64,000 nucleotides of DNA from an uncultured Oscillospiraceae bacterium (GCA_910579485.1 CAJTVO010000001.1:1-64000); one strand, 5' to 3'; shown: positions 43,476 through 51,367, counted from the stretch's first letter. Made by a program: numbers and translations. Notes: generated by a model from the letters alone, not told the origin.

Positions 43476-44470
43476 CCTGCTCTTGCCTCCAATTCGTTGA
43501 TATTTTTCGGCGCATGAATTTCCTTGAGGCTGTCCTTCCAGGCCGATCCACACATCCCATAGACATCCCCGACACCGTACCTGCCACAGTCATCGCAACC
43601 GTCCGGCATAGCAGAGCGGATAAAGCGAATTGGAATACGCACGTCCTTTTCCAATTCGATCTCCAGAACGCTGCCACCGCCGGCCCAAGGGTCAAACAGC
43701 CCGGTCATCGTTTCTTTCCCCAGAACAATGTATCCGCAATACGGATTCTTGGTGGCGTCGTAGAAATGCCCGTTCCGGTCCTGGAGTTTGATGCACCGGT
43801 TCAGCTCGATCAGGTCCCGGAGCGTCATCCGCACCAAAAACGTCAGCGTCGCCATGTGGGACGGCAGGTTGGCCAATTCTTGCCGACAGGTATCGAGGAA
43901 TCCTTTCGGGTCCGCCACATCTCCTTTTCTGAGGGCTCTCCAAAGCTGCGTCTTGGTGTAGCCCTGCTGCCGGGCCAACCACAGAAGGGAGCTTTTCTCG
44001 TCCAGTCTGGCATCATACTGCCCGTACCAGCACGGGTATGCGCTGTTCAGCGTATAGTCGTAGTTGCCGTCGCCGGTGTCAAGCATGATGTTGACAAAAA
44101 ACTCCTGCTTGAGGAAGTGATCCTCCGGGTACGTCCAGCAAACAAGCTCCTCAATCACAGGCTCAAGCTCATCCTCAGCATCACCCAGACCGCCAGGGTA
44201 CGGGCCGTCGCTGCTTTCGAGCTTTTCACGGAGCTCCTTTTCCAGGTCACTCCTGTACTGGCACTCCGCCTCGAAGTACCACTCCTGCATTTTCTCCCAC
44301 AGCGCCAGCCACGGGTCACTGGAGCCGCAGATCTCTCCGGCGGTTTTGCTGCTCATCTCGTCCCGGTAGTCTGCATAAATCTCCATCTCAAAGGTGCCAT
44401 CCTTCTGCTTGCAGTAGAAGTAGCTCTCGCTGAGGATGTCTGAGACTGCCGCTCTCATCTTGTCAATCAT
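43472..44470 (-). CDS. Hypothetical phage protein
   Basis: A 332-residue soluble, acidic protein rich in Trp and Tyr; the C-terminal third has a CDDCGRYGVGDVYG segment. It is one of the largest unknown proteins of the element. No family recognised. Confidence 0.6.
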   Translation of the reverse strand: MIDKMRAAVSDILSESYFYCKQKDGTFEMEIYADYRDEMSSKTAGEICGSSDPWLALWEKMQEWYFEAECQYRSDLEKELREKLESSDGPYPGGLGDAEDELEPVIEELVCWTYPEDHFLKQEFFVNIMLDTGDGNYDYTLNSAYPCWYGQYDARLDEKSSLLWLARQQGYTKTQLWRALRKGDVADPKGFLDTCRQELANLPSHMATLTFLVRMTLRDLIELNRCIKLQDRNGHFYDATKNPYCGYIVLGKETMTGLFDPWAGGGSVLEIELEKDVRIPIRFIRSAMPDGCDDCGRYGVGDVYGMCGSAWKDSLKEIHAPKNINELEARAG

Positions 44471-44472
44471 TC

Positions 44473-44832
44473 CTAATCCTCCTCGTCATCGTCTACGGCT
44501 CCCTCATCCATCGCCGAGGACGGGTGCTGCCAGTCGCAATACCAGAACAGGCGCTCGGCTTTCTCCCTGTCTCCGCCGCACTGTTCCACGAAGTCATCGC
44601 CGGTATAGCAGTTGGACACCACCTCGTCGATAACCTCATCGTCGGTGATGCAGGTCTCTCGTGGGATAACATTCAGGTACACGTCCGGGATGTAGATGAT
44701 CTCTTTCCCGGCCTTGAACTCCTCCGCCTTGAAAATCTCGCAGTCCTGGCCCGGCCTAAAGTCGAAGGCATCATCCATGAAATACCCGGCTTTCAGGTAA
44801 TCTCGTAACTCAGCTTTGGTCATTTCCTTCAC
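44473..44832 (-). CDS. Acidic phage protein
   Basis: A 119-residue, very acidic protein (C terminus DEGAVDDDEED). It precedes the 332-residue gene by two bases. A DNA-mimic or assembly role is possible for such proteins but unsupported. Confidence 0.6.
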   Translation of the reverse strand: MKEMTKAELRDYLKAGYFMDDAFDFRPGQDCEIFKAEEFKAGKEIIYIPDVYLNVIPRETCITDDEVIDEVVSNCYTGDDFVEQCGGDREKAERLFWYCDWQHPSSAMDEGAVDDDEED

Positions 44833-44842
44833 TCCTCTCTAC

Positions 44843-45175
44843 TCAGGCGGCCTCTTTCAGCCGCAGCCCATAAATCGGTCTCCGCTCCTTGACCGTCCCG
44901 ACCTCCCACCATTCACCGCTGCCGTAGTAGTCCTCTGCGTACACCCTGCGCCTGTCCGTAGTGTCCAAGGCACGGATCTGTCGCCCGCAGAGGTCAGAGT
45001 AGGAGAACTTTCTCATTGCGGAAAGCACATCCTTAGAGTCAATTTCCGCTCCCAGGACCGGAGTAATTCTCAGCTCTCCAAGGAAGTGACGCTCATTCTC
45101 CTCCCAGCCGCCTTCGCCGTCTGCCCACATATCCAGATAGAACACATCGAACACCTGGGTCTTATCTTCGCTCAT
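44843..45175 (-). CDS. Hypothetical phage protein
   Basis: A 110-residue acidic protein (SEDKTQVFDVFYLDMWADG). The ATG overlaps the upstream stop by four bases, with GAGGGGG ahead. No domain recognised. Confidence 0.6.
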   Translation of the reverse strand: MSEDKTQVFDVFYLDMWADGEGGWEENERHFLGELRITPVLGAEIDSKDVLSAMRKFSYSDLCGRQIRALDTTDRRRVYAEDYYGSGEWWEVGTVKERRPIYGLRLKEAA

Positions 45176-45486
45176 ACAGCATCCCCCTCTCTGGCCAGCC
45201 ACTTCAGGCATTCCGGCCCGTCCGGGAACTCCTCATATTGGAGCTCACCGCCGCCGATCTTGATTCCGACAACGCCGCTTCCGCTGTCATACACGAAGCG
45301 GCCTTCCGGCTTCTTCTGCATCAGCCACTGAAGCTGAGCCTCATTGACCGGGCAGCGATACCACTGCCGATCCTCGGTGATTACCCCGCACTCGTTGCAG
45401 GCGTAGAACGGAACTCCAAACCGGTTGACTCTGAGCTCCGACTCGGTCTCCTCACCGCAATGCGGGCAGGTTCTTTTCAGGATCAT
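45172..45486 (-). CDS. Zinc-ribbon phage protein
   Basis: A 104-residue protein. CPHCGEE and CNECG form a zinc ribbon in residues 7-40. The C terminus (FPDGPECLKWLAREGDA) resembles that of the protein at 42207-42662. The ATG overlaps the preceding TGA by one base. Confidence 0.7.
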   Translation of the reverse strand: MILKRTCPHCGEETESELRVNRFGVPFYACNECGVITEDRQWYRCPVNEAQLQWLMQKKPEGRFVYDSGSGVVGIKIGGGELQYEEFPDGPECLKWLAREGDAV

Positions 45487-45800
45487 CACGCCACCTCCTC
45501 TAGTGCATCAGCCAGCTCATTGAGCATCTCCTGGATTGCATCGGCGTCCTTGACCAGTGTTTTGATGTCCGGGACTCCGCTGACGCTGTGCCTGGCCATC
45601 ACCCACATCTCGATGTGCTCCTCGGTGTCAAAGCCGTCTGCATACTCGCGGGTGGCTTCAACCAGATTATCCTTCTCATGAACATAGAAGGAAAAGTCTT
45701 CTCCGGCCGGGCTGTACTTTCCCAGTTCAACGCCGCAGTTCTCGTCCTCGTAGAGGCTCCACCCGAGCTCCTCGGCCTTCTCGCGCAGTTGTTCGTCCAT
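45486..45800 (-). CDS. Acidic phage protein of unknown function
   Basis: A 104-residue acidic protein (MDEQLREKAEELGWSLYEDE). The start has GGAGGAC upstream. A 17-bp repeated motif (45820-45836) lies 20 bases ahead of its ATG. The gap to the next gene (45801-45967) otherwise holds only a 20-codon frame too short to support. Confidence 0.6.
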   Translation of the reverse strand: MDEQLREKAEELGWSLYEDENCGVELGKYSPAGEDFSFYVHEKDNLVEATREYADGFDTEEHIEMWVMARHSVSGVPDIKTLVKDADAIQEMLNELADALEEVA

Positions 45801-45819
45801 AACCGTTCTGTCCTCCTTT

Positions 45820-45836
45820 GTTCGCCAACTGGAAAC
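45820..45836. repeat. Class 2 motif copy
   Basis: GTTCGCCAACTGGAAAC matches the 17-bp block at 34074-34090 and 57830-57846 at 13 of 17 positions. It lies in an intergenic gap. It is counted with 26320-26336 as the four-member family described in the findings. Confidence 0.4.
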
Positions 45837-45967
45837 ACTGGCCCGCATTACGGCCTCTGTACCTCTTTGTGGTGCTTCTTTTTCTTGACGGTAAAGTATA
45901 TTCCCTCACGCATTGTCGCCGTTCTCGGTCCTTTACGGCGATTTTGCGAGGTGTTACGGGTGCATCA

Positions 45968-46243
45968 TCAGGGGAGCTGTAGCAATTCCGCTTCTCTGGC
46001 CATCACTTCATCCAGTCTTGCGCTCAGATTGTTCGTGAGCCAAAGGTCTGCCGGCACATAGCCACTTGCGCTATCGCTGACCAGCACCTCGTAGAATCCA
46101 TCCTTCACGGCTTGGGCAAACCCAAGATCCGCTCGGCTCTCCCTCCAGGCGTCGATCAGTCTGACCTTGTGCCGCTGGAGCTGTTCCAGACTCATGCTAT
46201 CAATCGGTCTCGCCAGCAAGCTCCTCGCCGTCTGGATGTTCAC
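45968..46243 (-). CDS. Second gene of early operon B, unknown function
   Basis: A 91-residue helical protein. Its ATG overlaps the preceding stop by four bases. No motif recognised. Confidence 0.6.
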   Translation of the reverse strand: MNIQTARSLLARPIDSMSLEQLQRHKVRLIDAWRESRADLGFAQAVKDGFYEVLVSDSASGYVPADLWLTNNLSARLDEVMAREAELLQLP

Positions 46244-46509
46244 TTGGCTACCGCCCCCTCTGCGGTTTCCTTGTTTGCTCTGGGCCCATACAGCTTCGTC
46301 ACGAGCTCAACGCCCTCGCTGATTGCCGTCTGGATGTCTGTCCCGATCTGCTGGTAGAAGCCGGGATAGATAAGGCACTCGTAAGCCCGAGCCATCGTAC
46401 TCCGCTGCTCCTTTGTGATGTTGATTCTGAAGTCCTTTGCAATTCGCAGAGCCTCTTTGAAGTCATCCCTGGCAACCGCTGCCCGGACGATGTCCGTTTT
46501 CTTGACCAT
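46240..46509 (-). CDS. First gene of early operon B
   Basis: An 89-residue protein (KKTDIVRAAVARDDFKEALR, then AKDFRINITKEQRSTMARAY) of a type common in clostridial phages, with a helical DNA-binding look but no assigned role. I use the ATG eight bases after GGAGG. It is about 55 bases downstream of the start point predicted for promoter cassette B. Confidence 0.65.
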   Translation of the reverse strand: MVKKTDIVRAAVARDDFKEALRIAKDFRINITKEQRSTMARAYECLIYPGFYQQIGTDIQTAISEGVELVTKLYGPRANKETAEGAVAK

Positions 46510-46543
46510 GTTCTGCACCTCCAAGTCCATCTGGTCGCCAACT

Positions 46544-46599
46544 GTTAGCCATATGGTTATCTGATAATATGATTATACTACATTACCTACCTATGTCAA
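46544..46599 (-). promoter_or_regulatory. Repeated early promoter/operator cassette, copy B
   Basis: On the minus strand: TTGACA (46599-46594), spacer TAGGTAGGTAATGTAG identical to copy A, TATAAT (46577-46572), then the 18-bp imperfect palindrome (46561-46544), again 28 bases from its end to the -10. AT-rich DNA lies upstream. Confidence 0.82.
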
Positions 46600-46661
46600 T
46601 ATGTTTCCGCATTATTTTTCTTGATTTTTTCCGTATTGCATCTATTTTCGATTCTGCAAAC

Positions 46662-46693
46662 AAAACAGCGGCCCCAGATCATTCCAGGGCCGC
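46662..46693 (-). terminator. Terminator after the antirepressor-like gene
   Basis: GCGGCCC (46668-46674) pairs with GGGCCGC (46687-46693), followed on the minus strand by TGTTTTG. It stops the unit above promoter B. Confidence 0.7.
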
Positions 46694-46698
46694 CTCGT

Positions 46699-47220
46699 TC
46701 AGGCATTCGGCTGCGCTATGTACTTTTTCAGTTCAAGGAGAGCAAAGAGCATCGCATCAATCTGGTTGTTTACATACTCAAGCCTATCCTTCATCCCGTC
46801 CGAAGCCGGCGGGCAGATGGGCGGCTCATGGATTTTCTCGGCTCTTTGGGTGCCCGGCCGGCTCAGCTTATACGGAAACACTTCGGTCTTCAGCCAGTCT
46901 CGGACTCCATTATCGCATCCGATCATTTCTAGGATGGTGAGTCCGCCGGCCTCATCCGTGAAGTACATCTCGTAGGTGCGCCGGTTCATGCCGCCGGTTT
47001 TCCCCCTCGCCGGGTACAACAGCTTCAGCATCCTTACCCTAGTCTGGTCTCGGAACTCTCGGGCGCACCACTTCTCCGGGTACTTGGTACCACAAGCCTT
47101 CAGAATGTCCCGTGCCGCATATAGAGTCTCGCCCTCGTGCAGAAGAACTCGGACGGACTTCCCTTCCTGCTCCACGACCGCTGCCTTGCCGGCGATCTCA
47201 ACCTTTGCCGTTCCGGTCAT
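46699..47220 (-). CDS. BRO-N/antirepressor-like protein
   Basis: A 173-residue protein. TLYAARDILKACG, the FRDQTRVRMLKL stretch and MYFTDEAGGLTILEM with RDWLKTEVFP match the layout of phage BRO-N antirepressors. Its place beside the XRE repressor and the switch region supports a role in the lysis-lysogeny decision. The ATG overlaps the preceding stop by four bases. Confidence 0.65.
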   Translation of the reverse strand: MTGTAKVEIAGKAAVVEQEGKSVRVLLHEGETLYAARDILKACGTKYPEKWCAREFRDQTRVRMLKLLYPARGKTGGMNRRTYEMYFTDEAGGLTILEMIGCDNGVRDWLKTEVFPYKLSRPGTQRAEKIHEPPICPPASDGMKDRLEYVNNQIDAMLFALLELKKYIAQPNA

Positions 47221-47477
47221 ACAACGCAACCTCCCCTCGTGTGAGCCGCAGCGAGAATGGCGTTGCAGACCTCCATGTGGCCAGCGAGCTCCTCCATTTC
47301 GGCCATCAGGCCCTCGATCTTGTCTCTGATTTCGAAGAACGCAAAAGACCCTCTTATTCTCTGTTCCTGCTCGTCACTCCCCATTTCGAGGAAATGGAGG
47401 TAGGTGTGCTCGAAAGCCTCCAGGTAGGCATCGAGCTTTGCTGCATCCAGCCTGAGCTTATCTGGTGTGGTAATCAT
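47217..47477 (-). CDS. Helical phage protein next to the switch region
   Basis: An 86-residue helical protein (LDAAKLDAYLEAFEHTYLHF). The chosen ATG follows AAAGGGG. It is the first gene leaving the switch region on the minus strand and is coupled to the antirepressor-like gene. No family recognised. Confidence 0.6.
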   Translation of the reverse strand: MITTPDKLRLDAAKLDAYLEAFEHTYLHFLEMGSDEQEQRIRGSFAFFEIRDKIEGLMAEMEELAGHMEVCNAILAAAHTRGGCVV

Positions 47478-47523
47478 TTGTACTGCCCCTTTCAAATTTT
47501 CTTGACGGTTGGAGGCAGCCGTG

Positions 47524-47578
47524 GTATACTCTACTCATCTGGTGTGTGAGTATACCCGTTACTGCAACGGCTGCTCAA
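47524..47578. promoter_or_regulatory. Divergent promoters inside an inverted repeat
   Basis: Plus strand: TTGACG (47502-47507) and TATACT (47525-47530), spacer 17. Minus strand: TTGAGC (47578-47573) and TATACT (47554-47549), spacer 18. Both -10 boxes are part of a perfect inverted repeat, GTATACTC (47524-47531) and GAGTATAC (47548-47555). One protein bound there could control both directions. Confidence 0.65.
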
Positions 47579-47624
47579 CTCCTGAACCTTCGGTGGTGTA
47601 AACACCGGGGGTTCTTTGTTTTTT
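47537..47624 (+). ncRNA. Short plus-strand RNA
   Basis: The only well supported plus-strand transcript of the prophage. The promoter at 47502-47530 predicts a start near 47537. Transcription ends at a 12-bp hairpin (47584-47595 with 47603-47614, two G-U pairs) plus TTTGTTTTTT. The product of about 88 nt contains one 19-codon frame (GTG at 47542, two cysteines as YCNGC) with no ribosome site. A regulatory RNA is more likely than a peptide. It does not overlap the coding part of either neighbour. Confidence 0.6.
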
Positions 47625-47632
47625 ACAACTAT

Positions 47633-47660
47633 ATTATAACATTTTACCGTGCAAAAGCAA
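47633..47660 (-). promoter_or_regulatory. Second minus-strand promoter of the switch region
   Basis: On the minus strand, TTGCTT (47660-47655) and TATAAT (47638-47633) are 16 bp apart. Its transcript would run through the hairpin at 47584-47614 towards the antirepressor-like operon. Confidence 0.55.
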
Positions 47661-47718
47661 GAGATTCCCATCGGTTAACGGTTGTTTTCTAGCCCGATAA
47701 TTGGCGGAAATGCAAAAT

Positions 47719-47742
47719 GCCTCGCATCATACGATGCGAGGC
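47719..47742 (-). terminator. Terminator of the XRE repressor gene
   Basis: A perfect 10-bp stem (47719-47728 with 47733-47742) is followed on the minus strand by ATTTTG. It separates the repressor gene from the switch promoters. Confidence 0.8.
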
Positions 47743-47772
47743 TAAGCTCATTTATTCGTAGCCGTGCTTACC

Positions 47773-48099
47773 CTATCTCTCTTTTAGAATGACCGCAGCC
47801 ATCTCCTCAAACATCTCAATTTGCTTTGGTGTCGGATTCCCCTCTAAAAAAATTTTTTCAATTTTTTTGAGTTTTTCGTCCTCAGAGGGAACTACCAGGT
47901 CTGGAAACAGGCGATTTGGGGACACTTGGAGCTTTTGGCATATCACAACAAACAGTGGGAGGCTCGGAACCTTCGCTCCACTCTCTATTTGCCGCAGGTA
48001 AGAGGCCCCGATGTCGCAAGCCTCCGCCAGTTTCTCACTGGTCATCCCCTTGCTCTTTCTTGCTGTATTGATCCGTTGCCCGAGCTTCCTTTTGTCCAT
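47773..48099 (-). CDS. XRE-family phage repressor
   Basis: A 108-residue regulator. The helix-turn-helix covers residues 5-60 (KSKGMTSEKLAEACDIGASY, then LRQIESGAKVPSL); the C-terminal tail (PTPKQIEMFEEMAAVILK) is helical. GGGGAGG lies ten bases before the chosen ATG. Three operator-like repeats lie immediately upstream. It is the best candidate for the repressor of this switch. Confidence 0.85.
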   Translation of the reverse strand: MDKRKLGQRINTARKSKGMTSEKLAEACDIGASYLRQIESGAKVPSLPLFVVICQKLQVSPNRLFPDLVVPSEDEKLKKIEKIFLEGNPTPKQIEMFEEMAAVILKER

Positions 48100-48139
48100 G
48101 TCTTTGTACCTCCCCAATATGCGCCATCAGTGAATGCCT

Positions 48140-48225
48140 GCACTCTTATAGCTTACATTCATGTCACGTTTTGGGCCAGTCTCTATTAGGGCGCAAAATT
48201 CACTAATCGTATGCTATTAGAGTGC
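48140..48225. promoter_or_regulatory. Three operator-like repeats upstream of the XRE gene
   Basis: GCTATTAGAGTGC (48213-48225), CTATTAGGGCGC (48183-48194) and, inverted, GCACTCTTATAGC (48140-48152) share the core CTATWAGRGYGC. Multiple sites ahead of a repressor gene are typical of phage operators. I could not find a convincing -35/-10 pair within the region. Confidence 0.6.
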
Positions 48226-48262
48226 ACACTCAAAATAGAGGTCCGAAATACCGTAAAGAAAG

Positions 48263-48297
48263 CGGCTGCATCCCTTCTTTGGGGCGCAGCCGTTTTT
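48263..48297. terminator. Hairpin terminator upstream of the operator region
   Basis: CGGCTGC (48263-48269) pairs with GCAGCCG (48286-48292), with additional CCC/GGG pairs inside, followed by TTTTT on the plus strand and CTTTCTTT on the minus strand. It probably ends the minus-strand transcript from 48.4 kb upward. Confidence 0.65.
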
Positions 48298-48376
48298 CTG
48301 CCCTCTGGAACTCCTGGGGCAATCCGAAATGATGTAGTGTATAGCTGACCCAACGTGAATCGACCTACGCTGGTCT

Positions 48377-48892
48377 TTACCTCCCCCATAGCTCCGTACT
48401 TATTTGGTCCAGCTCCCTATTGAGTGCCTCGTGTCTGTCGCAGTATTCATCCTTGTCGATTTCGCCGGTACGCTGCATAGAGCGCACAATTCTCATTTCC
48501 TCTGGAATCTGTCGATACCTCATTCGTAGCTTGTCTTGCCTTGTGGCTTTTGCCTGAAGTTCGTCTTGCCATTTCGCCCACAGCGGGGTCGTGAACTCTT
48601 TCCATTCTACCGGAGGCAGATCCACCGTCGGGTAGTCCCTGGTCTTATCATCGACATTCAGTGGCGGGTGTTCCTTCAGGATAAAGTATATCTCATACAG
48701 GTTCATATCCGCCTCTGTCTCAAATTCGGCGTACTCAATTTTGGTCACAAGCTCAATGGAGATCGTACGGTGCATCGGTTTCTGGAACAGGTGCCCTCGG
48801 ATTCGATTCTGGAGAGGCTACTTTGTCCGGCCTATGTAGATCAGGTCGTTCCCATACCAGATTCTGTATACCAGGAAGCCTTGAATCTTCAT
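48377..48892 (-). pseudogene. GIY-YIG nuclease gene with in-frame TAG
   Basis: Read through one TAG (48818-48820), this frame encodes 171 residues. The first 24 codons give LVYRIWYGNDLIYIGRTK, the GIY-YIG core. After the TAG follow PLQNRIRGHLF (catalytic Arg region) and TEADMNLYEIYFI (catalytic Glu). Relatives have a glutamine at the stop position, so CAG to TAG is the simplest change. The downstream part has an ATG at codon 40 but would lack the catalytic core. Either the gene is dead or the TAG is read through. Confidence 0.7.
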
Positions 48893-48899
48893 TGGCAAC

Positions 48900-49133
48900 T
48901 CACTTCACGATCTGAAACCCTGCAAACCGTGCCAGTCCAGCGCTCCCATCCGGGCATTGGTGTGGCACGTCCATCTGGGCTTTGTGCAGCCACGGGTTCC
49001 CAGCGAATAGCTGATTCTGCACGACCTTGCCGAGCAACTCCGGGAGTTGACTGCAAGGAACCTCTTGGGGTTGCCCTGATGTCAACATAGCTCCGCAGAT
49101 CGGGCACTTGTAGACCGCCCTATACAAACTCAT
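48900..49133 (-). CDS. Small zinc-binding phage protein
   Basis: A 77-residue protein with CPICG at the start and later single cysteines (EVPCS, HQCPDG). AAGGAGG lies ahead of the ATG, overlapping the end of the broken gene above. Its TGA precedes the GIY-YIG start by seven bases. Confidence 0.6.
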   Translation of the reverse strand: MSLYRAVYKCPICGAMLTSGQPQEVPCSQLPELLGKVVQNQLFAGNPWLHKAQMDVPHQCPDGSAGLARFAGFQIVK

Positions 49134-49136
49134 TCG

Positions 49137-49328
49137 TCATCCTCCTTCAGCTTCAGTTAGACGTAGGAAAACCGCTTTCCCTGGTTCTCCACATGGGCAG
49201 TTGTATAAAATCGTTTGTAGGACAAAAAGTCCTTTCTGTCCTTTCCCGGTGTCGACCAGTTCAACATCAACGCTGAGCTTCGACCATCACCTCTCACAAA
49301 GATATATCGCTTTGCATTTGGTTTTCAT
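49137..49328 (-). pseudogene. Zinc-ribbon gene with in-frame TGA
   Basis: A 63-codon frame whose 14th codon is TGA (49287-49289). It reads KCKAIYLCER-stop-WSKLSVDVELVDTG, later NCPCGEPG. The stop falls where the second cysteine of a CxxC pair is expected, so TGC or TGT to TGA is likely. The frame fits exactly between the stop of 49336-49545 and the ribosome site of 48900-49133, as a real gene would. A decayed gene is the simplest reading; selenocysteine is conceivable but I see no evidence for it. Confidence 0.5.
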
Positions 49329-49335
49329 CAACAGC

Positions 49336-49545
49336 TCACCCCGCCATCTTACCAGTGCCATGAAAGCTCATGGCGATGCCGTCTGATGTCTGAAGCACAA
49401 TATCGCACAGAGTCCCTTGCAAGATAGCGTTGCAAACCATTTCGTAGAACGTGCGAATAAGCATTTCATACTCCGTGCCCATGTGTTGCTCCACATTTCC
49501 TGCGGTTATCTTTAGTACCCGGTACATTTTCCTCTTTCTGAACAT
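49336..49545 (-). CDS. Small phage protein of unknown function
   Basis: A 69-residue protein (RVLKITAGNVEQHMGTEYEM). GGAGGAG lies just before the ATG. It starts 34 bases inside the end of the PP-loop gene. No motif recognised. Confidence 0.6.
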   Translation of the reverse strand: MFRKRKMYRVLKITAGNVEQHMGTEYEMLIRTFYEMVCNAILQGTLCDIVLQTSDGIAMSFHGTGKMAG

Positions 49546-50258
49546 GGCTCCTCCTTGTCGAATCTTTCCCTTAGCTGGAACACGCTTTTGCCTGCCCCTT
49601 TCATTGGACGCTCAGTTTTTTGCTGGATATCCTCAAGCCTAGCCCAATACTCTGGGAGTAGCCTCCGCATATTCCGCAACTCCCGGAGATTCTTATTGGC
49701 GCAGCACCAGCAGGACACCCGATCAAGCACGTCGTAGAGCCGGACGGTCCCGGCTCCGGCATCTTCCTCCCAGGTGTACCCACGCTCGTAGCAGTACCTC
49801 AAGCAATCCGCCTCGGCCATGTCCCATGTGTCAAGAGGGAACGCCTTGGAGCCCTTCCGCTCCTTTTCAAGTCTTCGGACCTCGTCGGCGGCAATCCCGA
49901 CGTACTCAATAGCACCCTTACAGTACCGCTCAATCACCGAGAGCTTGTCCCTGGTTCCCCATCTACACCGGCCACCGCACCAAGAATACCCGTTGTGCGG
50001 CCCGTTCGGCCCGTTCACCGGCTTATCGAACATCTTCCACTCGAAGTCGTAGCCAGGATGGAGCTCCGTATAGAGGACACCCTTTTCCTTCAGGATCGGC
50101 ACCAGCCTGTCCCTGATGTCATAGATGGCCTGGAACTCCATCCCGGTATCGTAGAATACTACCTCATCCAGCGGCCAGCCTTCTTCCAGGAGCCGCAGGA
50201 GCATGGCGAGACTGTCCTTCCCGAAACTTACGCTTGCAATTCTTTTCACACCGACCAC
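49512..50258 (-). CDS. PP-loop ATPase, PAPS reductase-like (copy 1)
   Basis: A 248-residue protein with the PP-loop SVSFGKDSLAML (9-20) that binds ATP or an adenylylated substrate. Two cysteine groups, WCGGRCRWG and CWCCANKN, could hold an iron-sulfur cluster. It is the first of three distinct PAPS-reductase-like proteins in the element. It begins at GTG with no clear ribosome site. The gap 50259-50404 upstream holds a short CCCGGT/ACCGGG palindrome and no gene. Sulfur transfer, redox or nucleotide hydrolysis cannot be told apart. Confidence 0.8.
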   Translation of the reverse strand: MVGVKRIASVSFGKDSLAMLLRLLEEGWPLDEVVFYDTGMEFQAIYDIRDRLVPILKEKGVLYTELHPGYDFEWKMFDKPVNGPNGPHNGYSWCGGRCRWGTRDKLSVIERYCKGAIEYVGIAADEVRRLEKERKGSKAFPLDTWDMAEADCLRYCYERGYTWEEDAGAGTVRLYDVLDRVSCWCCANKNLRELRNMRRLLPEYWARLEDIQQKTERPMKGAGKSVFQLRERFDKEEPCSERGKCTGY

Positions 50259-50404
50259 AAACCATTCCGGCTGCGGTCAACGGCTTAATCCTCCCAAGCT
50301 ACTTACCATGTAACCCGACGGGTCCGTTCGGCTTTCACGCTGTAACAAGCAGTTTTACACCAGACTTTTCAATCCTCTGGAAACCCGGTCTACCGGGCTT
50401 GGTG

Positions 50405-51124
50405 TTATCTCCTTTCTCCGTTTTCTCTGTCGAGGAAGACGATTGTATCCGCCCGACACATCGCCACAGTCCCGTCATTGCTTTCGATTATTCCGATGGA
50501 GAAATTCCCAGGACCCTCCTCGCAAAAGTCCTCATAGTCGGAGCCCCAGCCGTGGAACCTGCCCACAACATCGTGGCGCTCACCTTTGTACCAGTAGGTG
50601 CCCTTGCAAGGACGGAGCGCCTCGGTTGGATGAGGATTGCGCTCCACCACCACACAACGCTGATTTGTAACCGCCTCGGCCAGCTTTATCATCTGCTCCT
50701 CGGTGAGTCTCCCCAAGTCCATATGTACTTCGGTGCAATCTGCCAGTTGGATGCTCGGATCTTCCAGCCACGTCTTAAAGCTCTCGACCTGGCCCACCAG
50801 CTTCTGCGCATTGCCACAGAAGCAGATTGCCCGGTCATCCACATAGCACAGTGCCGGGGGCTTTTCAGCCAAAACGCCATCTACGACGATCTGGTTCTCG
50901 GCGAGGTAGTCCTTGACAGCCTCCATACCCTCGCTACTGGCGCACCTGGTAGACACTATAACCACCATGTACCCGTGCGCCCGCAGGCAGTCGATGGCCT
51001 CAATGATTCCAGGTACAACGGGATCCGGGATGACGCTGGCTCCCTGCCATCCACTCTTGTAAGAGTGAATAACCCCGTCAAAATCGAACACCACAGTTGG
51101 TCTATATTCTTTCTTATCGTTCAT
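50405..51124 (-). CDS. HAD-like hydrolase with C-terminal extension
   Basis: A 239-residue protein. FDFDGVIHSY (13-22) and VVIVSTRCASSEG form a HAD-type phosphatase half, LCYVDDRAI the third motif. The second half (about 130-239) is a separate domain with GTYWYKGERHDVVG. GAGGGGG precedes the ATG. This is the second HAD protein of the element (see 33016-33810). Confidence 0.78.
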   Translation of the reverse strand: MNDKKEYRPTVVFDFDGVIHSYKSGWQGASVIPDPVVPGIIEAIDCLRAHGYMVVIVSTRCASSEGMEAVKDYLAENQIVVDGVLAEKPPALCYVDDRAICFCGNAQKLVGQVESFKTWLEDPSIQLADCTEVHMDLGRLTEEQMIKLAEAVTNQRCVVVERNPHPTEALRPCKGTYWYKGERHDVVGRFHGWGSDYEDFCEEGPGNFSIGIIESNDGTVAMCRADTIVFLDRENGERR

Positions 51125-51148
51125 GGTTGACCCCCTCGTTTTTCCACA

Positions 51149-51367
51149 TTAGTCATTCTCTGGTTCCAGCCCAAGTTTCCCGAAGATTTCATCCTCCGTG
51201 TCACCCTGCCGTTCCCAGGAGATATTGATGTGACCACACACCGAGCATTGGCTGACAGTCACAGTTACGTTCCAATGGATATCTTTGTCCTCCATCAGAC
51301 ACGGTAGTAGCTCATTTATCCCGTCTGGCTTAATTGTGATGCCTCCCGGATGCCTGCACCTTTTCAC
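51149..51367 (-). CDS. Small zinc-binding phage protein
   Basis: A 72-residue protein with an N-terminal CRHPGG and a QCSVCGHINISW segment, probably a zinc ribbon. Its ATG overlaps the preceding stop by four bases. Confidence 0.6.
   Translation of the reverse strand: MKRCRHPGGITIKPDGINELLPCLMEDKDIHWNVTVTVSQCSVCGHINISWERQGDTEDEIFGKLGLEPEND

Noticed and set aside
45840..45909. 20-codon frame MREGIYFTVKKKK near 45.9 kb
   Set aside because: The opening resembles some phage proteins, but the frame stops after 20 codons and cannot be supported as a gene.
50259..50404. 38-codon TTG-started frame overlapping the first PP-loop gene
   Set aside because: Fair ribosome site, but a rare start, full out-of-frame overlap with the PP-loop gene and no recognisable content.
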